Notes: generated by a model not told the origin, from the sequence alone. Counted from the stretch's first letter, positions 20,451 through 29,523 are shown. The stretch is 64,000 nucleotides of DNA from Paenibacillus sedimenti (GCF_014534655.1 NZ_JACVVD010000003.1:558001-622000), one strand, 5' to 3'. A program made the numbers and translations.

Positions 20451-20750
20451 AAAAAGCCCTCATCCATCTTGGGACGAGAGCTGAACTCACGCGGTACCAC
20501 CCAGGTTCCCCCGCCTTTCACAAGATCGGGGCTCAGTAAGTCTGTTGCGACTTGCCCATTAACGCTGGGACACGAAGCCGGCTTACTCCCAAATTATGCT
20601 TTACAATCGCAATCTGGGCAGCTCGAAGGCTTATTCTCCGGGACCATCTTCCAAACCTGCTCCTATACCGGCTTTCACCTGACCCGGCTCTCTGTTAATA
20701 GGCATCCGCTTGTACTTATCCGTTCATCGAATCCATATTTAACGCTTTAA
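20451..20750 (-). ncRNA. T-box leader of metG (tRNA-sensing), including terminator
   Basis: The minus strand shows the T-box core TGGGTGGTACCGCG (20490-20503) followed by the terminator CTCGTCC / GGATGAG (20459-20478) and a T run. Further upstream lie the stem I marks AGAGAGC and GGTGAAAGCC, and an ATG triplet at 20645-20647 in GAAGATGG is a fitting methionine specifier. Uncharged tRNA-Met should stabilise the antiterminator and switch metG on. The leader fills most of the 432-base gap between metG and yidD. Confidence 0.93.
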
Positions 20751-20754
20751 GGAA

Positions 20755-20784
20755 AATATATCGAAAAAGGAAGCTATATGTCAA
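20755..20784 (-). promoter_or_regulatory. metG: Promoter of the metG T-box leader
   Basis: TTGACA (20779-20784) and TATATT (20755-20760) with an 18-base spacer on the minus strand, placed just upstream of the T-box stem I. The -35 box overlaps the last codons of yidD. Confidence 0.75.
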
Positions 20785-21026
20785 GCAGGCTGGTCGGAAC
20801 GAGGCGAATTGGTCGCCGGTGGAACATGATCGATGCCTCCCGGATGAAAAGGGTGGCATTTGCATATCCGTTTTAGAGATAGCCAAGAGCCTTTAAGCGC
20901 CCCATGAACTTCAAGCGCTTCAAGGGCGTATTGCGAGCAAGTGGGATAAAACCGACAGGTTGGCGGCTTCAAAGGTGAAATGAATTTGCGATAGAAATGG
21001 ATCGGTACCTGCAAAGTCTTCTTCAA
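20781..21026 (-). CDS. yidD: Membrane protein insertion efficiency factor YidD
   Basis: An 81-residue YidD protein, a small membrane-associated helper of YidC-type insertion. The conserved [28 protein letters not shown] core with its three invariant Cys region and HPGGIDHVP end are present. The start is TTG at 21026 behind GGAGG with a 10-base gap. A likely promoter TTGACG-N17-CATGAT lies upstream near 21050-21100. It ends inside the metG promoter. Confidence 0.92.
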   Translation of the reverse strand: MKKTLQVPIHFYRKFISPLKPPTCRFYPTCSQYALEALEVHGALKGSWLSLKRICKCHPFHPGGIDHVPPATNSPRSDQPA

Positions 21027-21554
21027 CCACTCTCACCCTCCCCCAAAAAAACCGGCTGAATCGTTATACATTTATCATGCCTGAAAAAAGGGGGCGCGTC
21101 AATTCATGCTTAATTGTCTAAGCGTTAAGTTGATAGCATCGCTGCCGATAAGATAAAAAAAAAGAGTTCCTGTTATATCTGCAATTAAAGCAAAAATCAA
21201 ATAAATTAGATTGGGATCTAAAAGCCTGCCTGATAGATTATTAGTTTTTTAGAGTGCTGTTCGGATTTTCGTTTTCTGTTATATCTACAAATTCGTTAAG
21301 TAGGGATTGTTAGTAAATGAAATGGGATTTATGACGCTCGCTACATTAGCTGATTGGCATCCTATGAACAGGAATTGTATTTATCTCAGTATTGTTGTTA
21401 TTTATGAAATTGGAACGGTCTATACAATTGTGAAAAATAACTTTTGTACGCATATTTCAGAATTGCCGCCGCTCCGTATTTCATAATTCAGAAAAAGTAA
21501 AAGTGGTTGGTGATGATGCCTGGTGAAGAAAAAAACTTCGAAGTAGAATTGCTA
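21027..21554. other. AT-rich intergenic stretch with two copies of a dispersed motif
   Basis: No gene was found in these 528 bases. The left end holds the yidD promoter. Two copies of a short motif, TGTTATATCTGCAAT (21171-21185) and TGTTATATCTACAAATT (21277-21293), lie about 106 bases apart; relatives occur near 27.0 kb and 49.7 kb. A short palindrome ACTTCGAAGT with a T run lies near 21535, too small to call a terminator of the next gene. Confidence 0.5.
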
Positions 21555-22364
21555 TCAACTGCGGATTTGAATGGTTTCAACGATGATTCCAGCTGTTTCT
21601 TCGATGGCTTTGTTCGTTACGTTGATAACCGTACAGCCCAGTTGTTTCATGATGCTATTCGCATATTGGAGTTCTTCTTGGATACGCCCGGAGGTGGCGT
21701 ACTTGGAACCGAGCGGCAATCCGACGGCTTTGAGTCTTTCTTGGCGAATTTGCAGGATATGGTCGGCGTCCATAGTGAGACCGATGATGCGGTTGTTTGG
21801 GATTTTGAACAGCTCGGAAGGAAGCTTAACTTCCGGGATAAGAGGCAAGTTTGCAGCCTTGATTCCTTTGTGTGCCAGGAAGATGCTTAGTGGCGTTTTG
21901 GATGTTCGAGACACGCCGATGAGAACGACTTCCGCTTGGAGCATGCCGCGGGTATCTTTTCCATCATCGTATTTCACTGCGAATTCGATGGCATCGACTC
22001 GACGAAAGTAGTCGGCATCCATTTCGTGGAGTAAACCGGGTTTACGTTTGGGGGAATCGCCATATGTATCCATGAACGCTTGCAGCATGGGTCCCATGAT
22101 ATCCACTGCCCTGACTCCCAAACGATGAGCCTCTGCTTTCATGGTATCCCGGAGCTCCGGCTGGACCAGGGTGTAAGCGACAAAACCGCCTGCTGCAGCG
22201 GCTTCTTGGAGCATGAGTATGATCTCTTTTTCTTGACTGATATGGCCATAGCGTTTGATTTTGACCTGTTCGGTATTGAATTGACGAATGGTAGCTCTTG
22301 CTACCGCGTCGGCGGTTTCTCCTATTGAATCTGAACAAATATATAAATGCTGTTGTTCGTTCAC
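21555..22364 (-). CDS. Pyruvate, phosphate dikinase / PEP synthase regulatory protein (DUF299), YqfL-like
   Basis: A 269-residue bifunctional kinase/pyrophosphorylase of the PSRP family, which switches PPDK or PEP synthase on and off by phosphorylating a threonine with ADP as donor and removing it with phosphate. The opening LYICSDSIGETAD and the central P-loop-like GVSRTSKTPLSIFLAHKG are diagnostic. In Bacillus the equivalent YqfL acts in gluconeogenic control. No target kinase is within the window. Stands alone. Confidence 0.92.
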   Translation of the reverse strand: MNEQQHLYICSDSIGETADAVARATIRQFNTEQVKIKRYGHISQEKEIILMLQEAAAAGGFVAYTLVQPELRDTMKAEAHRLGVRAVDIMGPMLQAFMDTYGDSPKRKPGLLHEMDADYFRRVDAIEFAVKYDDGKDTRGMLQAEVVLIGVSRTSKTPLSIFLAHKGIKAANLPLIPEVKLPSELFKIPNNRIIGLTMDADHILQIRQERLKAVGLPLGSKYATSGRIQEELQYANSIMKQLGCTVINVTNKAIEETAGIIVETIQIRS

Positions 22365-22443
22365 AGTGATTCCTCCCTTTACTCTACCTTCAGAATCTCT
22401 ATCTCTCTATGAACTAACTATAGTAAAATATTTCCTAAAAAGC

Positions 22444-22485
22444 AAAAAAACCTCTGTCTTCAATAGATACAAGACAAAGGTTTTT
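22444..22485 (-). terminator. Terminator after beta-galactosidase gene
   Basis: AAAAACCTTTGTCTT / AAGACAGAGGTTTTTTT hairpin on the minus strand with one mismatch, ending in a T run, 32 bases after the stop. The A and T runs on both sides make it possibly bidirectional. Confidence 0.8.
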
Positions 22486-22516
22486 CGTACATATGACTGG
22501 CATTTGTTAATAAATT

Positions 22517-24544
22517 CTATTTGATTTCTAAAACGAGGACTCCTTTAGCCGAGAGAGACTCGCTGCTCGATATGCTTTGACCGGTTAATAAATCTATCGC
22601 TCGCAGGTTCCCAAGTTCCAAGTTAACCGAGCTATCGTTATGATTCAAAATAAACAAGAATGATCTGTCATCTTTGATTCTTTGGGAAATTTCTACGCCT
22701 GGGATTGGAGCAATCGGCGCTACGATACCTTTGTCTCTGCACAGGTTGGATATAAATCCTTGCAAGAACGATGGCTCCGGACTGGAAGCCACATACCAGG
22801 CTTGCCCTGACCCGTATTGATTGACAGTAAGCACCGGCATTCCTTGGTAGAAATCACTGCCGTACACAGCTTTTACTTGTGCGCCTTCTGTATGAATCAA
22901 ATCGCACAGCAGTCCGCATGAATAGTCTCCGCTCAACTCTCCCCACGGTTCGCTCATCACGATTTGATTGCTTTGATCAGGGAACAACGCATCGATTTCT
23001 TCCGCCCAAATGCCCAATACGTTCCTTAGCTCTCCGGGATAACCACCCAACGTTACGATATCGTTCTCATTGACAATACCACTGAAGAAGGTTGTTAAGA
23101 AGGTTCCGCCGGAACGAACAAAATCTTCCACGCGCTTGGCATAACCCTTTTTCACCATGTATAAGACCGGCGCAATAACGATATCATATCCCGAAAGATC
23201 CGTGTCGGTGCCGATCAGATCGGCCTGGATATTTTGTTGAAATAACGCATCATAGTATTTGTGGACTTCATCCACATACTTCAATGCAACGGTTGGACCG
23301 CTGGACAACTCAACAGCCCATCGATTTTCCCAGTCGTAGACGATAGCAACGCGTGCTTGTACTCTAGAATCGAGTAAGCTGTCTGACAATAGCTGCAGCT
23401 CGGCCCCAAGCTCTGCACATTCGCGGAATACGCGAGTGTTTTCATGTCCTACATGCTCAATCACTGCACCGTGATACTTTTCGCAAGCACCAACGGACCT
23501 ACGGAGCTGGAAAAACATGACGGTATCCGCGCCACGCGCAACCGCCTGATAGCTCCAAAGCTTCATGACGCCTGGGCGTTTGAGCGAATTATATGGCTGC
23601 CAGTTTTGTTGGCTCGGCGTTTGCTCCATCAGCATGAATGGTTGACCTTGCTTCAAGCCGCGCATCAAATCGTGGGTCATCGCCGTCAAACTGACTGGCG
23701 TATTGAGCGAAGGATAGTTATCCCAAGATACGACGTCCATATATTTGGCCCATTGGAAATAGTCCAAAGGCTTGTAGGTTCCCATTAAATTGGTTGTGAT
23801 CGGCAAGTGCGGCGTATGCTTTTTGATCGCCTCGTATTCGAGCTTATAGCAATCAAGCAAGCTATCAGACATAAACCGGCGATAATCAAGCGAGATGCCC
23901 TGGAAGTTCGTATTATCCGTACCCCACTCTTCGGATAAAGCGTTAGGTGGAACGATTTCATCCCATTCATAGAAGGTGTGTCCCCAGAATCGAGTATTCC
24001 ACGCCTTGTTCAGCGTGTCCAGCGTTGCATACCGTTCCTTGAGCCAACCGCGGAAAGCATCGGCGCAATGGTCGCAATAGCAGTAACCGCCGTACTCATT
24101 GGATATGTGCCAAATCAATAGAGCGGGATGGTCCTTGTAGCGTTCAGCAAGCTTTTCAGCAATGAGTGCAGAATACTTGCGATATGTTGGACTATTCGGA
24201 CAAGAATTATGACGTCCTCCGAATTTTCGTTTGCGTCCTTCAAAGTCTACGCGTAGTACATCCGGGTATTTTTTGGCCATCCACGCCGGGTGTGCGCCTG
24301 TACTTGTCGCCAAGCATACATAGGTCCCACTCTCGTGGAGTCTGTCCATGATTTCATCTAGCCATTGAAAGTCATAATTATCCTCATCGGGTTGTGATAG
24401 CGCCCACGAAAAAACGTTCAATGTAGCTACATCAATACCCGCTAGCTTAAACATTCGTAAATCTTCTTCCATTACGGGTTTGTCCCATTGCTCCGGATTA
24501 TAATCCCCGCCGTACCAGATCTTTGGCAGTTTTTCGTTAATCAT
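22517..24544 (-). CDS. Beta-galactosidase, glycoside hydrolase family 42
   Basis: A 675-residue GH42 enzyme. The acid/base Glu150 lies in WHISNEYGG and the nucleophile Glu307 in MLMEQTPS. Cys115, Cys155, Cys157 and Cys160 form the zinc cluster typical of the family. A Rossmann-like trimerisation domain and a beta C-terminal domain follow. There is no signal peptide, so it acts on imported galactosides. The ATG at 24544 has AAGGAG eight bases upstream; a GTG nine bases earlier overlaps that site. It is divergent from an AraC regulator that probably controls it; no sugar transporter is adjacent. Confidence 0.95.
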   Translation of the reverse strand: MINEKLPKIWYGGDYNPEQWDKPVMEEDLRMFKLAGIDVATLNVFSWALSQPDEDNYDFQWLDEIMDRLHESGTYVCLATSTGAHPAWMAKKYPDVLRVDFEGRKRKFGGRHNSCPNSPTYRKYSALIAEKLAERYKDHPALLIWHISNEYGGYCYCDHCADAFRGWLKERYATLDTLNKAWNTRFWGHTFYEWDEIVPPNALSEEWGTDNTNFQGISLDYRRFMSDSLLDCYKLEYEAIKKHTPHLPITTNLMGTYKPLDYFQWAKYMDVVSWDNYPSLNTPVSLTAMTHDLMRGLKQGQPFMLMEQTPSQQNWQPYNSLKRPGVMKLWSYQAVARGADTVMFFQLRRSVGACEKYHGAVIEHVGHENTRVFRECAELGAELQLLSDSLLDSRVQARVAIVYDWENRWAVELSSGPTVALKYVDEVHKYYDALFQQNIQADLIGTDTDLSGYDIVIAPVLYMVKKGYAKRVEDFVRSGGTFLTTFFSGIVNENDIVTLGGYPGELRNVLGIWAEEIDALFPDQSNQIVMSEPWGELSGDYSCGLLCDLIHTEGAQVKAVYGSDFYQGMPVLTVNQYGSGQAWYVASSPEPSFLQGFISNLCRDKGIVAPIAPIPGVEISQRIKDDRSFLFILNHNDSSVNLELGNLRAIDLLTGQSISSSESLSAKGVLVLEIK

Positions 24545-24599
24545 GAAGAACACTCCTTGGATTGTGGTTTATACTCGATATAAGAATATATCCATTGTA

Positions 24600-24628
24600 T
24601 TGGATTCTATTTTCGCTTGAAATATAAT
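24600..24628 (+). promoter_or_regulatory. Promoter of the AraC-type gene
   Basis: TTGGAT (24600-24605) and TATAAT (24623-24628) with a 17-base spacer, ending 44 bases before the start codon. ATAAGAATAT at about 24581-24590 and ATATTCTTA at about 24627-24635 are inverted relatives in this divergent region and could be regulator sites. Confidence 0.65.
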
Positions 24629-24672
24629 ATTCTTACAGATGATATAAGAAAATGGAACTGAGGAATTTGGAA

Positions 24673-25494
24673 ATGCACAAAAGATTCGAATTAACTCCTT
24701 CTGCCGGGCAACCGTTTCCATTATTTATCGAAAATATCGGTCATCACGAGGACCAGGAGAAGCTTGTTAGGGATGAGGGGTATCCATGTTATCATTGGCT
24801 GCAATCCTTTTCGGGTGAGGGTGAATTCTGGCTGGAGGGTAAAAGCTTCCGCATGAACAGAGGCATGGGTGTACTGATGCTTCCAAGAACGCCACATGCG
24901 TATTGGGCTGTCACAGAAAGATGGTGTACACAGTACGTTACGTTTGGCGGCAAGCTGGCTGATGCTATCCTGAGCACGCTCGATTTGCATGAATCTGCCC
25001 TATTCCGGTGGGAGGAATATTCTCCGCTGCAAACCGCGCTCGAGCGAATGATTGTTCATGCCGAGGCGGGGGCAGAGTATACGGGTTATGATGCTTCATC
25101 GGATTTGTATCATTTTCTGACCACGCTCAAAAAGCACGGTCAAGTGAATAACCGCGCTTCGATTACAAATCAGATTATGCTGCTTCAGCCTTTGCTGGAT
25201 TGGCTTGAGCGTGAATATGGGAATCCGGATATAGGGTTAGAAAATATGGCTCTTATATTAGGCGTGACTTCAAGGCATATGAATACTTTATTTCAGCATG
25301 CCTTCGGACTTTCGCCCTATTCGTACTTGATTCTCCTCCGGCTCCGCAAATCCAAGGAAATGCTGTTGAACCATCAGCACATGACCGTGAAGGATGTCGC
25401 GGAGCAGGTGGGGTTTCGCGATGCAAGCCACTTCGTGGCCAGCTTTCGCAAGCATGTCGGACTGACGCCGGAACGGTTCCGTCAGTTGAACTAG
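24673..25494 (+). CDS. AraC family transcriptional regulator
   Basis: A 273-residue regulator: an N-terminal cupin-like sensor domain (WLEGKSFRMNRGMGVLMLP) and two C-terminal helix-turn-helix motifs (MALILGVTSRHMNTLFQHAFG; VKDVAEQVGFRDASHFVASFRKHVGLTPERFR). Divergent from the GH42 gene, so most likely its sugar-responsive activator. The ATG at 24673 is chosen because GAGGA lies nine bases ahead; one at 24652 is possible. Its stop overlaps the end of the convergent threonine synthase gene by 4 bases. Confidence 0.9.
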   Translation: MHKRFELTPSAGQPFPLFIENIGHHEDQEKLVRDEGYPCYHWLQSFSGEGEFWLEGKSFRMNRGMGVLMLPRTPHAYWAVTERWCTQYVTFGGKLADAILSTLDLHESALFRWEEYSPLQTALERMIVHAEAGAEYTGYDASSDLYHFLTTLKKHGQVNNRASITNQIMLLQPLLDWLEREYGNPDIGLENMALILGVTSRHMNTLFQHAFGLSPYSYLILLRLRKSKEMLLNHQHMTVKDVAEQVGFRDASHFVASFRKHVGLTPERFRQLN

Positions 25495-26783
25495 CTCCGC
25501 GCGGCTTCGGCAGCGCGGAGGTGCTTGCTGACGTCTTCGCGTATAAGCGAAGACGCGACCAATGCGTTGCGATGCGCAGCGGAGGGCCACTTGGCGTCCA
25601 AGTGGTACTCCTTCAGCGCATCGGTATCTTTGAGCAGATGGCCCGTCAGGATGCAGACGGCCGTTTCGTCCTTGTCCGCGATGCCGGCGCGGACGAGCTT
25701 GCGAAGTCCGGCGAGCGCAGCCGCCGACGCGGGCTCACAGCCGATGCCGCTGCGGTCGATGACCGCTTTGGCATCGAGGATCTCGGCGTCGCTAACGCTT
25801 GTCGTGACGCCGCCGGTCTCTTCCAGCACCCGCCGCGCTTTGCGCCAGCTTGGCGGGTTGCCGATGTTCAGCGCAGAGGCGCGGGTGTAGGGCTCGCGCT
25901 GCGGCGCGAGTTCCTCCATGGCCTCTGCCATCATCTGGTGGAAGGGACTCGCCCCTTCCGCCTGAACAACCGCGACGCGCGGCAGCCGCTCGATAAAGCC
26001 GAGCTCCTTGAGGTCGCGGAGCCCTTTGCCGAGCGCCGTCGCGTTGCTAAGGGCTCCACCCGGAAGTACGATCCAATCCGGGAGCTGCCAGTTTAAGGAT
26101 TGAGCAATCTCGTATACGATGCTCTTCTGCCCTTCGATCCGCAACGGGTTAACGGAGTTGCAGACATACAACCCCAGCTCATCCGCATGCTTTTCCAAAA
26201 AGAGAATGCCGTCGTCGTAGGTGCCGTCAAAGCTGATCACCGTGGCCCCATAGGCGAGCGTTTGCAGCACTTTATTGATGGAGATATCTTTATTCGGCAC
26301 GAAAACGCAGGATGATTCCCCGCCAAACGCAGCGTACATCGCTAGCGAAGAGGAAGTATTACCTGTAGATGTACATGTAAATTGCTTATAGCCGAGTGAT
26401 CGGCCATGTGAGACCGCGACCGTCATTCCGTTATCTTTGAATGAGCCGCTCGGATTTTCACTTTGCGCCTTGAACCAAAGTCCTCTAACTCCTGCAAAAC
26501 GGTTAAGGGACCAGGAAGCTGGATAGAGACCGGTATTGCCCTCGTATTTTGTGCAAATCATCTCCTCAGGCTGCTCGGGAGCGATTAGTTCCTTATACCT
26601 CCAAACGCCCGATGCGTAAGGGCTCATCCGCTCCGAAAGACGTTCCGTGAACAAGCGTTTGAGGCGCTCAGCGTCTACTCCCCGAAAATCATGAATGACT
26701 TCCAATAACCCGCCGCAAGCGCATTGATACGCAAATTTTCCAATCGGAAGCTGCGTTCCGCAATCGATGCATACAAAATTCAT
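25491..26783 (-). CDS. thrC: Threonine synthase
   Basis: A 430-residue PLP enzyme turning phosphohomoserine into threonine. An N-terminal zinc-ribbon-like segment (Cys5, Cys8, Cys21, Cys23) precedes the fold; the PLP lysine lies in NPSGSFKDNGM, and the phosphate loop in GGALSNATALG. Such zinc-ribbon forms are usual in archaea and some Bacillota, where the Bacillus-type hom-thrC-thrB operon copy may exist separately; whether this is the only copy cannot be judged here. The 3' third is very GC-rich. AGGAGGA lies ahead of the ATG. Confidence 0.9.
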   Translation of the reverse strand: MNFVCIDCGTQLPIGKFAYQCACGGLLEVIHDFRGVDAERLKRLFTERLSERMSPYASGVWRYKELIAPEQPEEMICTKYEGNTGLYPASWSLNRFAGVRGLWFKAQSENPSGSFKDNGMTVAVSHGRSLGYKQFTCTSTGNTSSSLAMYAAFGGESSCVFVPNKDISINKVLQTLAYGATVISFDGTYDDGILFLEKHADELGLYVCNSVNPLRIEGQKSIVYEIAQSLNWQLPDWIVLPGGALSNATALGKGLRDLKELGFIERLPRVAVVQAEGASPFHQMMAEAMEELAPQREPYTRASALNIGNPPSWRKARRVLEETGGVTTSVSDAEILDAKAVIDRSGIGCEPASAAALAGLRKLVRAGIADKDETAVCILTGHLLKDTDALKEYHLDAKWPSAAHRNALVASSLIREDVSKHLRAAEAARS

Positions 26784-26816
26784 ATGACCATCCTCCTAAT
26801 AAAAAACTGTCATTCC

Positions 26817-27043
26817 TGAGATAACTGCAAAAAGTTTTGAAAGATTTCTGTGCGCGATAAGGATGATGCTGAATTGCTGTTGGGTTGCTGTTTGGGTTGC
26901 TGTTTGGGTTGCTTTTTGGGTTGCTTTTTGGGTTACTTTTTGGGTTACTTTTTGGGTTGCTGTTGTGATGTTGTTGCCGATGCTGCTGTGATGATATTCA
27001 GTTGCAGTTGAGTTGCTGCTCTGAATGAATTGCAGATATCACA
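26817..27043. repeat. Intergenic repeat elements flanking a tandem array
   Basis: The 281-base gap before thrC begins and ends with motifs shared with other intergenic sites. TAACTGCAAAAAGT (26822-26835) is the reverse complement of ACTTTTTGCAGTTA at 49604-49617, and TGCAGTTGAGTTGC...ATTGCAGATATCACA (27003-27043) resembles 49652-49699. Between them lies the 12-bp array. No gene was found. Confidence 0.55.
26882..26965. repeat. 12-bp tandem repeat, seven copies
   Basis: Seven contiguous 12-base units: GGGTTGCTGTTT twice, GGGTTGCTTTTT twice, GGGTTACTTTTT twice, then GGGTTGCTGTTG. Variants come in adjacent pairs, suggesting growth by local duplication. It lies about 100 bases upstream of thrC, and 100 bases downstream of the DeoR gene, on no reading frame with a start codon. 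A slippage-prone array in a probable leader region. Confidence 0.95.
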
Positions 27044-27064
27044 GTTTTTTTGTTTTTACCGATA

Positions 27065-27835
27065 TCATGCCTTCACCATGGCAATCCCTTTCTTCTCCCA
27101 CTTCTTAGCCAGCGCTTCGGGCAAGCCGTTGGTTACAATTGTGTGGATGGCATCTATGGCGCAAACATTGTAAACATCGCGACGACCCCAGTCCTGTTCG
27201 TCGACTAGAACAATTGTACGTTCTGATTGTTTCAGCGCCGTTTGCTTGACTGCCAAGCTTTCCTGCAGTCCAGTCGTCAGTTTGCCATCTTCCGTAATGC
27301 CGGCAGGCTTTAGGAAGCATTTATCAAAGTTTATTTGCGACAGCATGTAGAGGGTAAAAGGTCCGTAGCAAGCCTCGTCCTGCTTGTGAACGGTGCCGCC
27401 AAGTTGAATGAGGTTCACTCTGCGTACAAGTTCGGGCAACCCGTAAATACTGTTCGTAACAACGGTCACATCCGGCATGTTGCCCAACTCATAGAACATC
27501 AAATGCGTGTAGCTGGACGACTCGATAAATACGGTGTCTCCAGGTTGAATTAAAGCAACTGCCGCACGCGCGATCGGGCGTTTCCGCTCAGGCTCACCGC
27601 GTTCCTGATAAGGAACGAAGCCGGAGACTCGAGTTACGGGGACGGCTCCGCCATGTGCTTTTTGAAGGAGCCCCCGGCTTTCCAGAGCCCGCAAGTCTTT
27701 GCGGATTGAATCTTCGGTCACCCCAAATAGAGCCGCTAGACGCTTTACTTCCACTCTTCCCTCTTTTTCCAATAAGGCCACGATTTGATTTCGCCGCTCC
27801 TCATTGAACAATGAATTAGATCCTAGTTTGTTCAC
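27065..27835 (-). CDS. DeoR/GlpR family transcriptional regulator
   Basis: A 256-residue repressor. The N-terminal winged helix has RRNQIVALLEKEGRVEVKRL and the family recognition helix VTEDSIRKDLRALESRGLL, followed by KAHGGAV; the C-terminal part is the sugar-phosphate sensor fold (GDTVFIESSSYT; VVTNSI; LGGTV). The start is GTG at 27835 behind GGGGG. No catabolic operon adjoins it; the nearest downstream gene on the same strand is thrC, past the tandem repeat, so the target is unclear. Confidence 0.9.
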   Translation of the reverse strand: MNKLGSNSLFNEERRNQIVALLEKEGRVEVKRLAALFGVTEDSIRKDLRALESRGLLQKAHGGAVPVTRVSGFVPYQERGEPERKRPIARAAVALIQPGDTVFIESSSYTHLMFYELGNMPDVTVVTNSIYGLPELVRRVNLIQLGGTVHKQDEACYGPFTLYMLSQINFDKCFLKPAGITEDGKLTTGLQESLAVKQTALKQSERTIVLVDEQDWGRRDVYNVCAIDAIHTIVTNGLPEALAKKWEKKGIAMVKA

Positions 27836-27910
27836 TTGCTGCCGACCCCCAATGAATTATTATTTATTATTATATTTTATTATTTAATATTATTCAATAT
27901 TATATATTCG

Positions 27911-27956
27911 CAAAAATAAGAAAACCCGCCTCTCACGAAGATGAGAGATCGGGTTG
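27911..27956 (-). terminator. Terminator after the first MFS gene
   Basis: AACCCGATCTCTCA / TGAGAGGCGGGTT stem with a 6-base loop on the minus strand, followed by TTCTTATTTTT, 41 bases after the MFS stop. Confidence 0.85.
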
Positions 27957-27997
27957 AAGATTTCGAACTGCGGCTATGTTTTGTAAAGCCTTGTTGA

Positions 27998-29401
27998 TTA
28001 AATCGTTTCGGGACTAGTTGGAGCAGACTTCTTCCCGAAAATACGTATATAGAAAATACTACTGATGATGACGACGCCTGCAAAAATGAGCAACAGATTG
28101 CTGTAAGGAACGGCTTTTGTTGTACTCAAGATAGGATTCGTATAGAAATCCATGAGTCCGCCATCTATCAATTTCGCAACCAGCGCTGTACCAACAGCCC
28201 CGGAAATAAAGCTGATCAGATTGAACAACCCCATCCCGACACCTGTTTCATGCACTTCCAGTGTTAATGATACTCGATTTGCCAGCGCGGTTTGGACAAA
28301 CGAGAAGCCGACATATGTCGGCAAAAGCGCTGCAGAAACCAACCATGGAGAGTATCCTACCATGAGCGCTATGGCAGCGAGACTTACGAAAAGCAGCCCC
28401 ATGCCAATGTAAATGACAAAGTTATTTCCTTTGCGGTCCGCCAGATTGCCTCCAATGGTACCGAATATGACGGAACAAATCGCGCCTGGAAACAGGATGA
28501 GCCCGATCGTGCTCGTGCTCAACTCGTTAACGGAGGCAAGCATCAAAGGAATTACAAACATAATGCCCATAACGGTGCAAAAAATGAGAAAACCGATGAG
28601 AAGACCGCCGCGAAGCAGGCGATTTCGAAATAAGGCCGGCTGGATGAATGGATCTTTGGCCCGGCGTATATGAACAATGAACCAAATAAGCAATGCGACG
28701 CTGATCGCGAGGTAATACCATTCAGGGAACGATAAGTATACGATGAGACCTGCAACCGTAAAAGCGACAAGGGCAGCTCCGAGTACGTCTACGCTCCCTT
28801 TTTTGCTCTGCTCATCCGGCAATATTTTTCGGAAAAAAGGTATAGAAATGAGTGTAAACAATGGAATAATAAACAAGTAAGTCCAATGGAACGTTGCTGA
28901 TATAAATCCTCCGATTACAGGTCCGACTGCAATGGCAAACGATACCGTAGATGTTAAGATGCCAAATATTTTACCCCGATCTGCAGGAGAAAAGTATCGA
29001 GCCACGACAACCATGATGAGAGCCGGAATGGCTGAAGCGCCTGCGCCTTGAATCGCTCTGGCAAGGATGACAGTCGGGTACCAGGCCTGCAGAGCAAAAC
29101 CTATAACGGAGCCCGCGCTATAAATGAGAATCCCGACAACGATCAGCTTCTTCAAACTGAAGATGTCCGACAATCGGCCATAAATAACGGAACCGATACC
29201 GAAGAAAATGATGAATGTCGTAAGCACCCAACTCACGCCTGTCGGGGTGATCGCATACTGCTTCGCGATTTCAGGTGTGGACACGTTGAAAACCGTTTCG
29301 TTCAACACGCCGAAAAAAATAAGGAAAATAATCCAAGGCACCGCCTTTTTAGCATCTATCACGCTCTCTTGTGCCATGGTTGTTGCTGTTGCAGCTTGCA
29401 T
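27998..29401 (-). CDS. MFS drug-efflux-type transporter (DHA2 family)
   Basis: A 467-residue transporter with 14 predicted helices, of the DHA2 group that includes TetL and QacA-like pumps. Motif A appears as YGRLSDIFSLKKL after helix 2, and the helix-5 antiporter motif C is seen in AVGPVIGGFIS. It probably exports a cationic or amphiphilic compound in exchange for protons; the substrate is not predictable. The ATG at 29401 follows GGAGGT by six bases, preferred to a far upstream start. Divergent from the first LTA-synthase-like gene. Confidence 0.88.
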   Translation of the reverse strand: MQAATATTMAQESVIDAKKAVPWIIFLIFFGVLNETVFNVSTPEIAKQYAITPTGVSWVLTTFIIFFGIGSVIYGRLSDIFSLKKLIVVGILIYSAGSVIGFALQAWYPTVILARAIQGAGASAIPALIMVVVARYFSPADRGKIFGILTSTVSFAIAVGPVIGGFISATFHWTYLFIIPLFTLISIPFFRKILPDEQSKKGSVDVLGAALVAFTVAGLIVYLSFPEWYYLAISVALLIWFIVHIRRAKDPFIQPALFRNRLLRGGLLIGFLIFCTVMGIMFVIPLMLASVNELSTSTIGLILFPGAICSVIFGTIGGNLADRKGNNFVIYIGMGLLFVSLAAIALMVGYSPWLVSAALLPTYVGFSFVQTALANRVSLTLEVHETGVGMGLFNLISFISGAVGTALVAKLIDGGLMDFYTNPILSTTKAVPYSNLLLIFAGVVIISSIFYIRIFGKKSAPTSPETI

Positions 29402-29502
29402 GGTTCCACCTCCACTTATCTTTATCTTCAGCCATCTTATCATAAGCAGGCATGAAGCGGTCCGGAAAAAACAAGTTAAATCAACTTAACTGTAATTTTT
29501 TC

Positions 29503-29523
29503 CATTACATTTTATCTGTAATG
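29503..29523. promoter_or_regulatory. Inverted repeat CATTACA-N7-TGTAATG in divergent promoter region
   Basis: A perfect 7-7-7 inverted repeat between the MFS pump (leftward) and the LTA-synthase-like gene (rightward). A second, AAGTT-N5-AACTT, lies at about 29473-29487. Likely operator(s) for an unlinked regulator of the pump; which gene they serve is inference. Confidence 0.5.

Noticed and set aside
25521..26096. 191-codon plus-strand frame inside thrC
   Set aside because: Antisense to a well-supported enzyme in a GC-rich stretch, where long shadow frames are expected; Arg/Ala-rich with no domain.
26882..26965. Tandem repeat as a CRISPR array or as a repetitive protein
   Set aside because: Units are 12 bases with no spacers, so not CRISPR; the open frame (N-S-N-P type on the minus strand) has no start codon after its upstream stop.
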